From positions 1-9,322 of the forward strand of contig JAPLPA010000290.1 in the NCBI GenBank assembly GCA_026400415.1: DNA of 9,322 bases, in the 5' to 3' direction. This stretch comes from Afipia sp. GTDB taxonomy: Bacteria; Pseudomonadota; Alphaproteobacteria; Rhizobiales; Xanthobacteraceae. The notes under the pieces were generated by a model. It was not told the DNA's origin, searched no databases, and was given only the letters and a program-made list of their open reading frames with translations. Positions 1-6,581 of this stretch are shown here, piece by piece (within the stretch, counting starts at the first letter, position 1; every line of letters begins with the position of its first letter). A program made the position numbers and the translations under genes.

Positions 1-202
1 GCAGAGAGCCCATCACCTGCATGTCCATCATTCTCAGATCGCGGTCGAGCAGGCGACGCATCCACACTTCACGATAGATGTTCATGCGCGCGTTGAGGCT
101 GTTGCTGCCGAGCGAGGCGCGTTCGATCGCAATCGCGTAGCCAATCCATGCGGTAAAAAAGAACGAGACCGCCAGAATATCGATGGTTGCAAATTGACTC
201 AC
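1..202 (-). CDS. DUF599 family membrane protein, N-terminal 67 residues (partial)
   Basis: The gene runs leftward off the window edge, so only its beginning is visible. The translated start is MSQFATIDILAVSFFFTAWIGYAIAIER. It has one hydrophobic segment at about residues 7-26, followed by a basic, Met-rich stretch (NSLNARMNIYREVWMRRLLDRDLRMMDMQVMGSL). That N-L-N-x-x-M...YREVWMRRLL pattern is what I recognise as the opening of DUF599 proteins, small multi-pass inner-membrane proteins of unknown function that are common in Rhizobiales. The start is GTG at 202. An in-frame TGA lies two codons upstream, so no earlier start is possible. The nearby ATG at 209 is in another frame. The Shine-Dalgarno match is weak. 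The gene is divergent from the GST gene at 361 and shares its 158 bp upstream region. The family call is fairly secure; the function is unknown. Confidence 0.75.
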   Translation of the reverse strand, partial: MSQFATIDILAVSFFFTAWIGYAIAIERASLGSNSLNARMNIYREVWMRRLLDRDLRMMDMQVMGSL

Positions 203-289
203 GACTCATGCTTTCGATCATATCGAGGATGGGACGTTGCCACGGCGGGTTTGGGGCGGCAACGCCGGTGGCCGGGCATAGTTGCTTGA

Positions 290-303
290 ATGGCAGGTGC
301 CAT
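290..303. promoter_or_regulatory. Operator-like palindrome between DUF599 and GST genes
   Basis: ATGGCA-GG-TGCCAT is a perfect inverted repeat with 6 bp arms and a 2 bp spacer, in the shared upstream region of two divergent genes. A perfect TTGACA lies 6 bp beyond it at 310-315, but no convincing -10 box follows at the usual spacing. The symmetry and position suit a dimeric repressor or activator. This is inference; chance occurrence is possible. Confidence 0.3.
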
Positions 304-360
304 GCGAGATTGACAGGCGAATACCGGATTGGACAGCGAGACTGCTGCTAGGGCTAAGCA

Positions 361-1017
361 ATGACTTTGACTCTCGTCATCGGCAACAAGAATTATTCGT
401 CGTGGTCGATGCGGCCATGGATGGCGCTGAAAGGCGCGAACATTCCGTTCAGTGAGGTCGTCATTCCGCTTTATACAAACGGCACCGATAAGCAGCGCAT
501 TCTCGACGTTACAAAGTCGGGAAAAGTGCCGGCGCTCGTCGATGGCGACGTCACGGTCTGGGATTCTCTGGCCATTATCGAGTATCTGGCAGAGCGGTTT
601 CCCGATGCGAAGTTGTGGCCGACCGATCGTGCGGCGCGCGCACATGCACGCTCCATTTCTGCCGAGATGCATTCCGGCTTCATGGCACTGCGCAACGAAT
701 GCAACATGAATATCCATCGGCCTGTGGCTTCGAAAAAACTCTCCGAGGACGCGCAATCGAACATCGCGCGCATCCAGCAAATCTGGACCGATTGCCGTGC
801 GCGATATGGCGGAGAGGGACCTTATCTGTTTGGAGGCTTCACGGGTGCCGATGCGATGTTCGCGCCGGTTGTTCATCGGTTCAGGATTTATGACATCGCA
901 AACCCGCCGCCTGTCCGCGATTATATGACGACGATGCTGGCAAACGCTGCGTTCAGCAAATGGACAGCCGACGCTCTTGCCGAAACCCTCATCATTGCAA
1001 AATTCGAGACGGATTGA
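361..1017 (+). CDS. Glutathione S-transferase family protein
   Basis: This is a 218-residue cytosolic GST-fold protein of full length for the family. The N-terminal thioredoxin-like domain (about 3-80) carries an SSWSMRPW motif at 13-20, whose serines occupy the catalytic position of Ser-type GSTs. It also has KVPAL at 55-59 with the cis-proline that binds the glutathione backbone, and WDS at 67-69, the usual gamma-glutamyl contact. The all-helical C-terminal domain contains the G-x-x-x-A-D folding motif (F160-TGAD-A). The family conjugates or reduces electrophiles with glutathione; the substrate cannot be told from sequence. A zeta-like relative such as maleylacetoacetate isomerase is possible, but the characteristic SSCS motif of that enzyme is replaced here. 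The ATG at 361 follows an AGGG at 350-353. The gene stands alone, divergent from the DUF599 gene. Confidence 0.9.
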   Translation: MTLTLVIGNKNYSSWSMRPWMALKGANIPFSEVVIPLYTNGTDKQRILDVTKSGKVPALVDGDVTVWDSLAIIEYLAERFPDAKLWPTDRAARAHARSISAEMHSGFMALRNECNMNIHRPVASKKLSEDAQSNIARIQQIWTDCRARYGGEGPYLFGGFTGADAMFAPVVHRFRIYDIANPPPVRDYMTTMLANAAFSKWTADALAETLIIAKFETD

Positions 1018-1025
1018 CGGTGCTT

Positions 1026-1041
1026 CCGCGCTTTGGCGCGG
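1026..1041 (+). terminator. Stem-loop after the GST gene
   Basis: CCGCGC-TTTG-GCGCGG forms a perfect 6 bp GC stem with a 4-base loop, 8 bases after the GST stop codon. No T-run follows, so it is at best a weak or Rho-assisted terminator, or an mRNA 3'-end stabiliser. Confidence 0.4.
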
Positions 1042-1131
1042 CTCGCGAAAATTTGCGCATAACTGAGGCTTGACCGTCAGCCGCAATCGGCGCTTGGGTT
1101 CCATCACGCATTTCAACGAAGGAATTGGTTC

Positions 1132-1497
1132 ATGGGAATTCTAGACACATTGACGGGTTTGCTTGCGACCCAGGGCGCGAAGGATATCGAGGCTGCGTTG
1201 GTGCCGATCGTGCTGAAGGAAGTTATGGGCAGCGGCGATCAAGGTGGCCTGTCGGCCATCGTGAAAAAGCTTCAGGACGCCGGATATGGCAATGTCGTGA
1301 ACTCATGGGTTGCCAACGGCAAGAACATCCCGATCAGCGCCCAGCAGATTCAGGATGTGCTCGGCAACGCGACTGTGAAGCAGCTCGCCGCCAAGTATGG
1401 CATCCCGGTCGATCAGGTCTCGACTGTCCTGGCCCAAATCCTTCCGACCGCCGTCGACAAGGCAAGTCCGGCCGGAAAGCTTCCTCACACCGCCTGA
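1132..1497 (+). CDS. YidB family protein (DUF937-like)
   Basis: This 121-residue protein starts MGILDTLTGLL and contains NSWVANGKNIPIS (57-69), followed by the helix pattern QQIQDVLGNATVKQLAAKYGIP. Together these are the hallmarks of YidB-family proteins, which are small, probably cytoplasmic, all-helical proteins of unknown biochemical function. It is full length, with no signal peptide or membrane helix. The start is well supported: ATG at 1132 lies 8 bases after GAAGGA at 1118-1123. It sits 114 bp after the GST gene and beyond a stem-loop, so it is probably transcribed on its own. The C-terminus (ASPAGKLPHTA) is short and polar. The family assignment is secure; no role should be read from the neighbours. 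Confidence 0.88.
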   Translation: MGILDTLTGLLATQGAKDIEAALVPIVLKEVMGSGDQGGLSAIVKKLQDAGYGNVVNSWVANGKNIPISAQQIQDVLGNATVKQLAAKYGIPVDQVSTVLAQILPTAVDKASPAGKLPHTA

Positions 1498-1666
1498 GAG
1501 CTTTTCGGCGTAACCCGATCATAGCATTGCGGTTTTGTGTTTGCGGAGCTGGGCGCTTTGTATCTCCAACTATGCAAACGCTCACTCTGGCGGGGCTCTG
1601 CCGCTTATCTAACTGAAAAGCATCAGCATTCGGCGTTCCGCGCGCGGGTTTATCTGGTCAATAAGA

Positions 1667-1695
1667 GGCCCGCCGTGCTATAGGTATGGCGGGCC
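1667..1695. repeat. Strong inverted repeat, 8 bp arms, in the 1498-1750 gap
   Basis: GGCCCGCC at 1667-1674 pairs perfectly with GGCGGGCC at 1688-1695 around a 13-base loop containing TATAGG. No T-run follows on the plus strand; on the minus strand the stem is followed by TCTTATT, a poor tract, and there is no minus-strand gene nearby to end. It lies 170 bp after the YidB gene and 56 bp before the small gene at 1751. It could be a terminator, an operator, or the end of an unseen small RNA. A 10 bp palindrome (CCGCGCGCGG, 1638-1647) lies just upstream. The rest of the gap shows nothing recognisable. Confidence 0.5.
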
Positions 1696-1750
1696 GCTTG
1701 ACGCTGGTCGCCGGCCCCAAAAGTCGCGTAATGCGTGATGGAGCAAGGCG

Positions 1751-1942
1751 TTGAAGCACAGATACGGCGTTGGAGAGACGGTCTATTTCACGGCGAGTAA
1801 CGTTGCCCGCCCAGCCGCAAGTGGAACCTACGAGGTCCTGAAGCTGCTGCCGACCGATGGCGACGACTACCAATATCGGATCAAAAGTACGACGGAAGCC
1901 TTCGAGCGGGTTGCCAAGGAAAGCCAGCTCGCGGACGCCTAA
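1751..1942 (+). CDS. Conserved small protein (63 aa), SH3-like fold suspected
   Basis: The protein reads MKHRYGVGETVYFT at its start and ends in YRIKSTTEAFERVAKESQLADA. Short proteins with this layout (H-R-x-x-V-G-x-T-V, then G-x-Y-E-V, then QYRIKS, then ERV-x-ESQL) recur across Rhizobiales in my memory of the group. The spacing of short strands and Gly turns suggests a small beta-barrel of SH3/KOW type, but that is inference and no function is known. The start is TTG at 1751, forced by an in-frame TGA at 1736; a GGAG at 1740-1743 sits 7 bases upstream. No signal peptide or membrane helix is seen. It precedes the membrane protein at 2002 by 59 bases, with a stem-loop between them, so the two may share a partly attenuated transcript. 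Confidence 0.75.
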   Translation: MKHRYGVGETVYFTASNVARPAASGTYEVLKLLPTDGDDYQYRIKSTTEAFERVAKESQLADA

Positions 1943-1952
1943 TGGCATCACC

Positions 1953-1970
1953 ACGCCGCATTCGCGGCGT
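1953..1970 (+). terminator. Stem-loop between the 63-aa gene and the membrane-protein gene
   Basis: ACGCCGC-ATTC-GCGGCGT is a perfect 7 bp stem with a tetraloop, starting 10 bases after the stop codon at 1942. It is followed by TCTCGT rather than a T-run. It may be a partial terminator, attenuator or processing site ahead of the gene at 2002. Confidence 0.45.
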
Positions 1971-2001
1971 CTCGTCCGGTTCGTCCTGAAGGATTCCTTG
2001 C

Positions 2002-3003
2002 ATGAACCGGGCTTGGGCGGCGTCGCTCTCAAACTTCTGGAATTCGGCGAACTGGCCGATGTGGCTGGCGATCATCCTCGTCGCGGTCATCGTGGTTGGC
2101 GTCATCGTTGCGGTGGTTCGCAGCGAAGCACCGCTTCCGAGAAGCGCAGTTATCTTCGTCGGCGTGATGGCCGTCGGGATCGCGGCCTTCGTGGCGATCA
2201 CACGCAGTTCCGGTACGGCTGTGACGTCCACGACCCCTGCCGCGATAGCCGCAGCTTCATCTGCAGCCTCTGCGCCTGACCGGCGTCCTACCGCGCCCGC
2301 AACGGGTTTCGCATTTCAGGCACCGCTCGCCGCGTCGCTGCCTGCGTTGTCCTGTCTTGACGGGATCGCTGGTGAAAGTGTCGAGAGCGCGTGCGAGAAA
2401 GCATTGTTTGCGACCGCAGATTCAACAGCGGCGGCGGTTTCCTATACGGCCGCCCAGATCACACGACTTTCTTCATTTGGAAACGCTGCCGCTGCCGACA
2501 AAGCCATGACGCCGGATCTGAATGCGCTTCGCAGGACGATCGAGCGCGACCGTTACGGCTTGGTCGCTCAGGTTCTGATGACGCGCGACGGTTGCACCTC
2601 GACGGCATGTGCTTTTTTTCTTTCGGTAACCAACACGGTACAGATTGCCGGAAACATGAATGAACGGCTGTATGACGGCCTGGTTGGCCGTTATGCGCCG
2701 CTTTGGAATGCAGCGGCATCCTCAGCGCCAACACCGCCGCCTGCCGTGCTTGGTTCGGCGGGTCCGTCGCAAGGAAGGCCTCTGTCTGGCGACTTTCCAA
2801 GTGCCTCATCAATTCCGCCTGTCAACATCATGACGCCGGAACCTGCCGCGCAGGGCGCGCAATCCGCGCCGCGACAAGCCGACGGCAATTCGCCTTCTGC
2901 GCGTGCAAAAGAACCGGCGGCGGCGAAGAAGCCCAGTCCGCAGAAATCCCGTGCACAAGCGCCAACCTCGCTTGCGCCTGCAAAGCCGGATGACGATAAC
3001 TGA
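2002..3003 (+). CDS. Unrecognised membrane protein with a four-cysteine domain and Pro/Ala/Lys-rich tail
   Basis: I do not recognise this 333-residue protein. It has two hydrophobic segments near the N-terminus (about 20-39 and 49-66), joined by a short loop (RSEAPLPR). An Ala/Ser/Thr-rich linker follows (about 69-112), then a compact domain (about 115-236), then a disordered tail rich in Pro, Ala, Ser and Lys (about 240-333). The middle domain has cysteines in two close pairs, C118/C131 (SCLDG...SACEKALF) and C198/C203 (DGCTSTAC), which would suit disulfides if it lies in the periplasm. The start is clear: ATG at 2002 lies 8 bases after GAAGGA at 1988-1993. Codon use matches the neighbours. 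The stop is 7 bases before the DUF1489 start, implying one transcript. The linker and tail suggest a cell-envelope role; this is inference only. Confidence 0.85.
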   Translation: MNRAWAASLSNFWNSANWPMWLAIILVAVIVVGVIVAVVRSEAPLPRSAVIFVGVMAVGIAAFVAITRSSGTAVTSTTPAAIAAASSAASAPDRRPTAPATGFAFQAPLAASLPALSCLDGIAGESVESACEKALFATADSTAAAVSYTAAQITRLSSFGNAAAADKAMTPDLNALRRTIERDRYGLVAQVLMTRDGCTSTACAFFLSVTNTVQIAGNMNERLYDGLVGRYAPLWNAAASSAPTPPPAVLGSAGPSQGRPLSGDFPSASSIPPVNIMTPEPAAQGAQSAPRQADGNSPSARAKEPAAAKKPSPQKSRAQAPTSLAPAKPDDDN

Positions 3004-3010
3004 TCGGACT

Positions 3011-3448
3011 ATGCCGCTTCATCTCATCAAACTCAGCGTCGGTGCAGAGTCCATCAAAGACCTTCGGGGCTGGATCAATGAGCGCGTTGCCCAAGCGAAA
3101 GCGAAGGGCCTGCCGGCGCGTCACATCCACATCACGCGGATGACGCCGAAGCGCGGCGCCGAAATTCTCGACGGCGGATCGATTTACTGGGTTATCAAGG
3201 GCGAGATCGCGGCGCGCCAAAAAATCCTTGCGATCGAGCCATTTCGCGATCGCGCGGGCATCGGGCGATGTCGTCTGGTGATGGAGCCCAAGCTCATCGC
3301 GGTTTCGCCGCGTCCGATGCGCGCATTTCAGGGCTGGCGATATTTCGATCCGAAAAGCGCGCCGCCGGACATTGGCAGGGCCGAGGCAAGCATCGCGAAA
3401 ATGCCAGAGCCGATGCGCCGCGAACTGCGTGAACTGGGTCTTCTTTGA
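3011..3448 (+). CDS. DUF1489 family protein
   Basis: This is a 145-residue soluble protein. The opening MPLHLIKLSVGAESI and the blocks HITRMTPKR (40-48), GSIYWVIKG (56-64), MEPKLIAVSPRP (91-102) and FQGWRY (106-111) are typical of DUF1489, a family almost confined to Alphaproteobacteria and without a known biochemical role. An open frame extends upstream to 2903, but that part overlaps the preceding gene and is basic, Arg-rich shadow sequence. ATG at 3011 gives the usual family N-terminus. There is no good Shine-Dalgarno at proper spacing, and the previous gene stops 7 bases upstream, so translation is probably coupled. Its 3' end meets panC tail to tail with a 3 bp gap. Confidence 0.9.
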   Translation: MPLHLIKLSVGAESIKDLRGWINERVAQAKAKGLPARHIHITRMTPKRGAEILDGGSIYWVIKGEIAARQKILAIEPFRDRAGIGRCRLVMEPKLIAVSPRPMRAFQGWRYFDPKSAPPDIGRAEASIAKMPEPMRRELRELGLL

Positions 3449-3451
3449 AAT

Positions 3452-4303
3452 TTACGCCTTGATGTTGTCGATTAGGCGCGTGGTTCCAATTTTTGCAGCA
3501 ACAAGCAAACGCACCGGGCCGTCATTCAAGGACGATACGGGGGCAAGCGTTTCGGCATGTCGTGCTTCGATATAGTCGAGAGCAAAGCCGGCCTCTGCGA
3601 TGGCGTCTGCGGCAGCTGCTAGCGCCGAGCGAAAATCCCCGCCTGCACGCATCCGCTTCGAGGTTGCTTTGAGCGCGCGAAACAAGGTTGGCGCGGCGTG
3701 CCGCTGCTCGGCCGACAGATAGACGTTGCGCGACGACATTGCGAGGCCATCGCGTTCGCGCACGATCGCGCCGCCTATCACTCTGACGCCAAGATCGAGA
3801 TCGCGCGCCATTCGCGTGACAACTTTCAGTTGCTGGAAATCTTTTTCGCCAAAAAATGCGAAGTCAGGCCGCACCTGCGTGAATAATTTTGCCACTACGG
3901 TCGCCACGCCGCCGAAAAAATGGGGGCGAAAGCGATCTTCCAGGCCCGCCAGAGCCGGACCTTCGGGCGCGATGCGCGTCGCGAAGCCTTCGGGATACAT
4001 GGTTTTAACGTCGGGGTTCCAGACGAGATCGACGCCTTCACTTGCGAGGCGAGAAATGTCGGCCTTCCAAGTGCGCGGATACGAACCGAGATCCTCATGC
4101 GCGGCGAATTGCGTCGGGTTCACGAAGATCGAGACCACAACTTTCTTCGCGCGCCGCTTTGCGAGCCGCACCAGCGACAAATGGCCGTCATGGAGAGCCC
4201 CCATGGTCGGCACAAGCGCGATATTGGCGTTGCGTTTGCCGAGGTCGGAACGGGCGCGATGAAGCGACGCGAGTGTGCGGGCAATAATCGGAGTGTTGGG
4301 CAT
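3452..4303 (-). CDS. panC: Pantothenate synthetase (pantoate--beta-alanine ligase)
   Basis: This cytosolic enzyme joins pantoate and beta-alanine using ATP, via a pantoyl-adenylate, giving pantothenate for coenzyme A. The 283-residue length is normal. Diagnostic blocks are all present: PTMGALHDGH (32-41, the HxGH-type nucleotide motif), FVNPTQF (60-66, pantoate site), GEKDFQQL (152-159) and RERDGLAMSSRN (182-193, with the KMSKS-like loop). The segment usually written PGHFRGV reads PHFFGGV here (127-133); I recall the same form in Bradyrhizobium, so it is probably a lineage trait. The start is ATG at 4303, with only a weak Shine-Dalgarno. It is divergent from mipZ and no panB is visible next to it. 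Its 3' end abuts the DUF1489 gene with no room for a terminator. Confidence 0.97.
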   Translation of the reverse strand: MPNTPIIARTLASLHRARSDLGKRNANIALVPTMGALHDGHLSLVRLAKRRAKKVVVSIFVNPTQFAAHEDLGSYPRTWKADISRLASEGVDLVWNPDVKTMYPEGFATRIAPEGPALAGLEDRFRPHFFGGVATVVAKLFTQVRPDFAFFGEKDFQQLKVVTRMARDLDLGVRVIGGAIVRERDGLAMSSRNVYLSAEQRHAAPTLFRALKATSKRMRAGGDFRSALAAAADAIAEAGFALDYIEARHAETLAPVSSLNDGPVRLLVAAKIGTTRLIDNIKA

Positions 4304-4431
4304 TGGTATCGCTGGCTGGAATTGAACCTGTCGCTGGACGGTAATACTAACAAACGGCGGGAGCGGCGGCCATCACCTCGGTCGATCGGGCATGAGAGCC
4401 ACAGCGATCGCCGAATTAATGATGAAGGCCG

Positions 4432-4444
4432 ATGCGGTCCGCAT
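4432..4444. promoter_or_regulatory. Operator-like palindrome upstream of mipZ
   Basis: ATGCGG-T-CCGCAT is a perfect 6 bp inverted repeat around a single central base, in the 193 bp region between the divergent panC and mipZ genes. Just beyond it, TTGATT (4450-4455) and GATAAC (4475-4480) make a possible but loosely spaced (19 bp) promoter for mipZ. A regulator bound at the palindrome would lie next to that -35 box. This is inference from position and symmetry only. Confidence 0.3.
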
Positions 4445-4496
4445 TTCGCTTGATTCTTTTTCAGCCTGATTGAAGATAACGTATTGGGGGCGTTCG

Positions 4497-5417
4497 GTGT
4501 TGTTGCAGGCTGGGCAGTCGAAAACGGGGTCCGCACACGTCGTCGTGCTGGGCAATGAGAAGGGCGGGTCGGGTAAATCCACGACCGCGCTTCATGTCGC
4601 CGTGGCCTTGCTGAAGGCCGGGCAACGCGTGGCCACAATCGACTTGGATTCACGGCAGCAAAGCTTCACCCATTACATCGAAAACCGACGGACATGGGCG
4701 CAGCGGACTGGCATCGATCTCGAGCTTCCGCAGCATTGCTGCGTGGCTTTGGGCAATACCATGCAGATCGGCGACAACGAGATGTCGGAGTTCGCGCAGT
4801 TCTCGGCGGCCGTCAGCGCCGTTGAGAGATCCTACGACTTCATCGTCATCGATACGCCCGGCACCGACAGCTATCTGATGCGTCTCGCGCATTCGATGGC
4901 CGATACACTGGTGACACCGATCAACGACAGTTTTCTCGATTTTGACGTGCTTGGATCGGTCGATCCGACCACTTATTCGGTCATTGGTGAAAGCCATTAT
5001 GCGTCGATGGTGAAGGTCGCGCGTAAACAGCGTCGCGACCTCGACGGGGCCACGACCGACTGGATCGTGGTGCGAAACCGCCTGTCGATGATCGGATCGC
5101 GCAACAAACAGCTCATCGCTGAAGGCCTCGATCAGCTTTCATTTCGACTGGGTTTCCGGCCGGTGGATGGGTTTGCCGAACGCGTCGTCTATCGCGAATT
5201 TTTGCCGCGCGGCCTGACCGCGCTGGACGACCTGGATGAGGCGACTCTTGGCACCCGACCCAGCATGGCCCATGTCACCGCGCGTGAAGAGGTGATGAGC
5301 CTGCTGCGTCATTTGCGATTGCCGATTGACGAGCGTGGCCGCCGACGTGCCGCCACCCGCGCGGAGTGGTTTGCCAGAGCTGACCAAGCGCTCGAAACCC
5401 ATGATCTGACCGCTTAG
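4497..5417 (+). CDS. mipZ: MipZ, division-plane positioning ATPase (ParA/MinD superfamily)
   Basis: In Caulobacter, MipZ forms a ParB-anchored gradient from the poles and inhibits FtsZ polymerisation, so the division ring forms at mid-cell. Alphaproteobacteria without MinCDE use it in this way. Counting from the chosen start (306 aa), the deviant Walker A box GNEKGGSGKST is at 19-29, the switch I region DLDSRQ at 49-54 and Walker B FIVIDTPG at 115-122. Family-specific blocks follow: TPINDSFLDFDVLGSVDP, DWIVVRNRLS, ERVVYREFLPRGLTALDD and an Arg-rich C-terminal end. No ATG lies between an in-frame TGA (4467) and the conserved N-terminus, so the start must be TTG (4470, 4500 or 4503) or GTG (4497). 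GGGGG at 4486-4490 favours GTG 4497, but the exact codon is uncertain. It is divergent from panC; the next gene is 213 bp away. Confidence 0.95.
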   Translation: MLLQAGQSKTGSAHVVVLGNEKGGSGKSTTALHVAVALLKAGQRVATIDLDSRQQSFTHYIENRRTWAQRTGIDLELPQHCCVALGNTMQIGDNEMSEFAQFSAAVSAVERSYDFIVIDTPGTDSYLMRLAHSMADTLVTPINDSFLDFDVLGSVDPTTYSVIGESHYASMVKVARKQRRDLDGATTDWIVVRNRLSMIGSRNKQLIAEGLDQLSFRLGFRPVDGFAERVVYREFLPRGLTALDDLDEATLGTRPSMAHVTAREEVMSLLRHLRLPIDERGRRRAATRAEWFARADQALETHDLTA

Positions 5418-5630
5418 ACCCTGTTTCACTTGGATTTTCGGTGTTTGCAGCGCGAACGAAACTTTCGCAGCGCAACACGCGCAGGTTGAATTCTTCTTTT
5501 TCGTGGCCACATTTCAAAAAAGAACTGCTTTTGTCATACGCTTGTGCGTTAACTGCTGGACAATAGGATCGGACTCGAAACATTGTAAAAAGAGATGCGT
5601 TCCGGATCGGAAAGCATTGAGGGAAATTCG

Positions 5631-6488
5631 ATGAAGCGCGGAATTCTCATTCTCCTTGGGTTCGTTGCGGTCCTCGGCGTCGCATATTTCTCTGCGAGCA
5701 AGTGGGCGATCCGACACGAGACCATCAGCTTCTTCGACGCCACGCGAAACCGCCCGGTTGATGTCGATATCGCGGTTCGTCGCGACAAGGAAATGACCGC
5801 CTTGGCCGGTATGACCAAGTTGCCGGTTGCCATTGTCAATCACGGCAACACCGTTCGCTTCACCGAATATTCGTTTCTCGCCAACGTACTTGCAGCGCGC
5901 GGTTATCTCGCGATCAGCATTCAGCATGATCTTGCAAGCGATGCTCCGCTCGTAACCAAGGTTGGTGAGCTTTATGTCGGTCGGCTTCCAGTGTACGAGC
6001 GCGGTGTGGCCAACATCGAATTCGCCGTCGATAAAATGAAGGCTATTCAGCCTAACGCCGACTACGATCACCTGACGATGGTCGGCCATTCCAACGGTGG
6101 CGATATCTCAATGTACTTCGCCAAAGTTCATCCTGAGCAGGTTAAGAAGATTGTGACGCTGGATAATCTGCGTGTTCCGTTCTTGACTGACGGCAAGTTC
6201 AAGATTTTGTCGTTCCGTTCTAAGGATCCAAGATTCAAGCCCGATCCCGGGGTCGTGCCTGACAATGATATCTGCGAACAGGCCGGCATTACTGTCGTTG
6301 ATACGGGGTTTCAGCACACTGATATGACCGATCATGGCCCGGACGATGTAAAGGTCAGCATTCAGGGCGTTCTGGACAAGTTCCTGGCCGACGACAGTAG
6401 CGCTCTTGCGCCTGTCAATACGGACAAGATTTTCGTGCCAAAGCCTACCGGTCCAGTTGCACAGGCTCCGTCGCCCACTTCTCGCTAA
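5631..6488 (+). CDS. Alpha/beta-fold hydrolase, exported or membrane-anchored
   Basis: This is a 285-residue protein. Residues 1-23 (MKRGILILLGFVAVLGVAYF...) form a signal peptide or N-terminal anchor, so the enzyme probably acts in the periplasm. NHGNT (70-74) provides the oxyanion-hole loop, and the nucleophile elbow is GHSNGG with Ser154. The catalytic acid may be Asp178 or Asp199, and the base His229 or His235 (FQHTDMTDHG). The tail from about 255 is Pro/Ala-rich and disordered. The core resembles dienelactone-hydrolase or PET-hydrolase-like lipases/esterases; the substrate cannot be assigned. The ATG at 5631 is preferred over the in-frame ATG at 5595 because GAGGGA (5619-5624) sits correctly ahead of it and it gives a proper signal sequence. 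The 213 bp upstream of the gene contains only weak promoter matches. No terminator is seen after mipZ. Confidence 0.88.
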   Translation: MKRGILILLGFVAVLGVAYFSASKWAIRHETISFFDATRNRPVDVDIAVRRDKEMTALAGMTKLPVAIVNHGNTVRFTEYSFLANVLAARGYLAISIQHDLASDAPLVTKVGELYVGRLPVYERGVANIEFAVDKMKAIQPNADYDHLTMVGHSNGGDISMYFAKVHPEQVKKIVTLDNLRVPFLTDGKFKILSFRSKDPRFKPDPGVVPDNDICEQAGITVVDTGFQHTDMTDHGPDDVKVSIQGVLDKFLADDSSALAPVNTDKIFVPKPTGPVAQAPSPTSR

Positions 6489-6581
6489 GGGTGACTTGAC
6501 CAATCGGCTCCCGGCTCGGCTCTGCCGATCACGATCCTGTATATCCCTCAGATCCCACTTGTATCCGCCACAATACGGGGC

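Noticed and set aside
199..1116. 305-codon open frame on the minus strand across the GST gene
   Set aside because: It lies opposite a clear GST with complete motifs. Its translation is Arg/His/Cys-rich with no family resemblance, as expected of a GC-rich shadow frame.
1125..1616. 163-codon plus-strand frame overlapping the YidB gene
   Set aside because: The product is Arg/Gly/Ser-rich nonsense overlapping a well-started YidB gene in another frame; its start lacks a proper ribosome site.
1881..2231. 116-codon minus-strand frame opposite the membrane-protein start
   Set aside because: It is low-complexity Thr/Ala/Ile sequence, the mirror of the transmembrane codons on the other strand; no ribosome site.
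4392..4469. 25-codon ORF in frame with and just ahead of mipZ
   Set aside because: It has a weak ribosome site and low third-position GC compared with neighbours. It is kept only as a remark on the mipZ start.
4120..4653. 177-codon minus-strand frame spanning panC start and mipZ start
   Set aside because: It overlaps two real genes, is Arg/Pro/Ser-rich, and matches nothing.
5595..5630. 12-residue N-terminal extension of the alpha/beta hydrolase
   Set aside because: ATG 5631 has a better ribosome site (GAGGGA), and starting there gives a normal signal peptide.
6489..6581. Possible tRNA or riboswitch in the gap after the hydrolase
   Set aside because: No cloverleaf, T-loop (GTTCRANTC) or conserved riboswitch core could be made out; only a loose ATCGGC/GCCGAT pairing with a 15-base loop is present.
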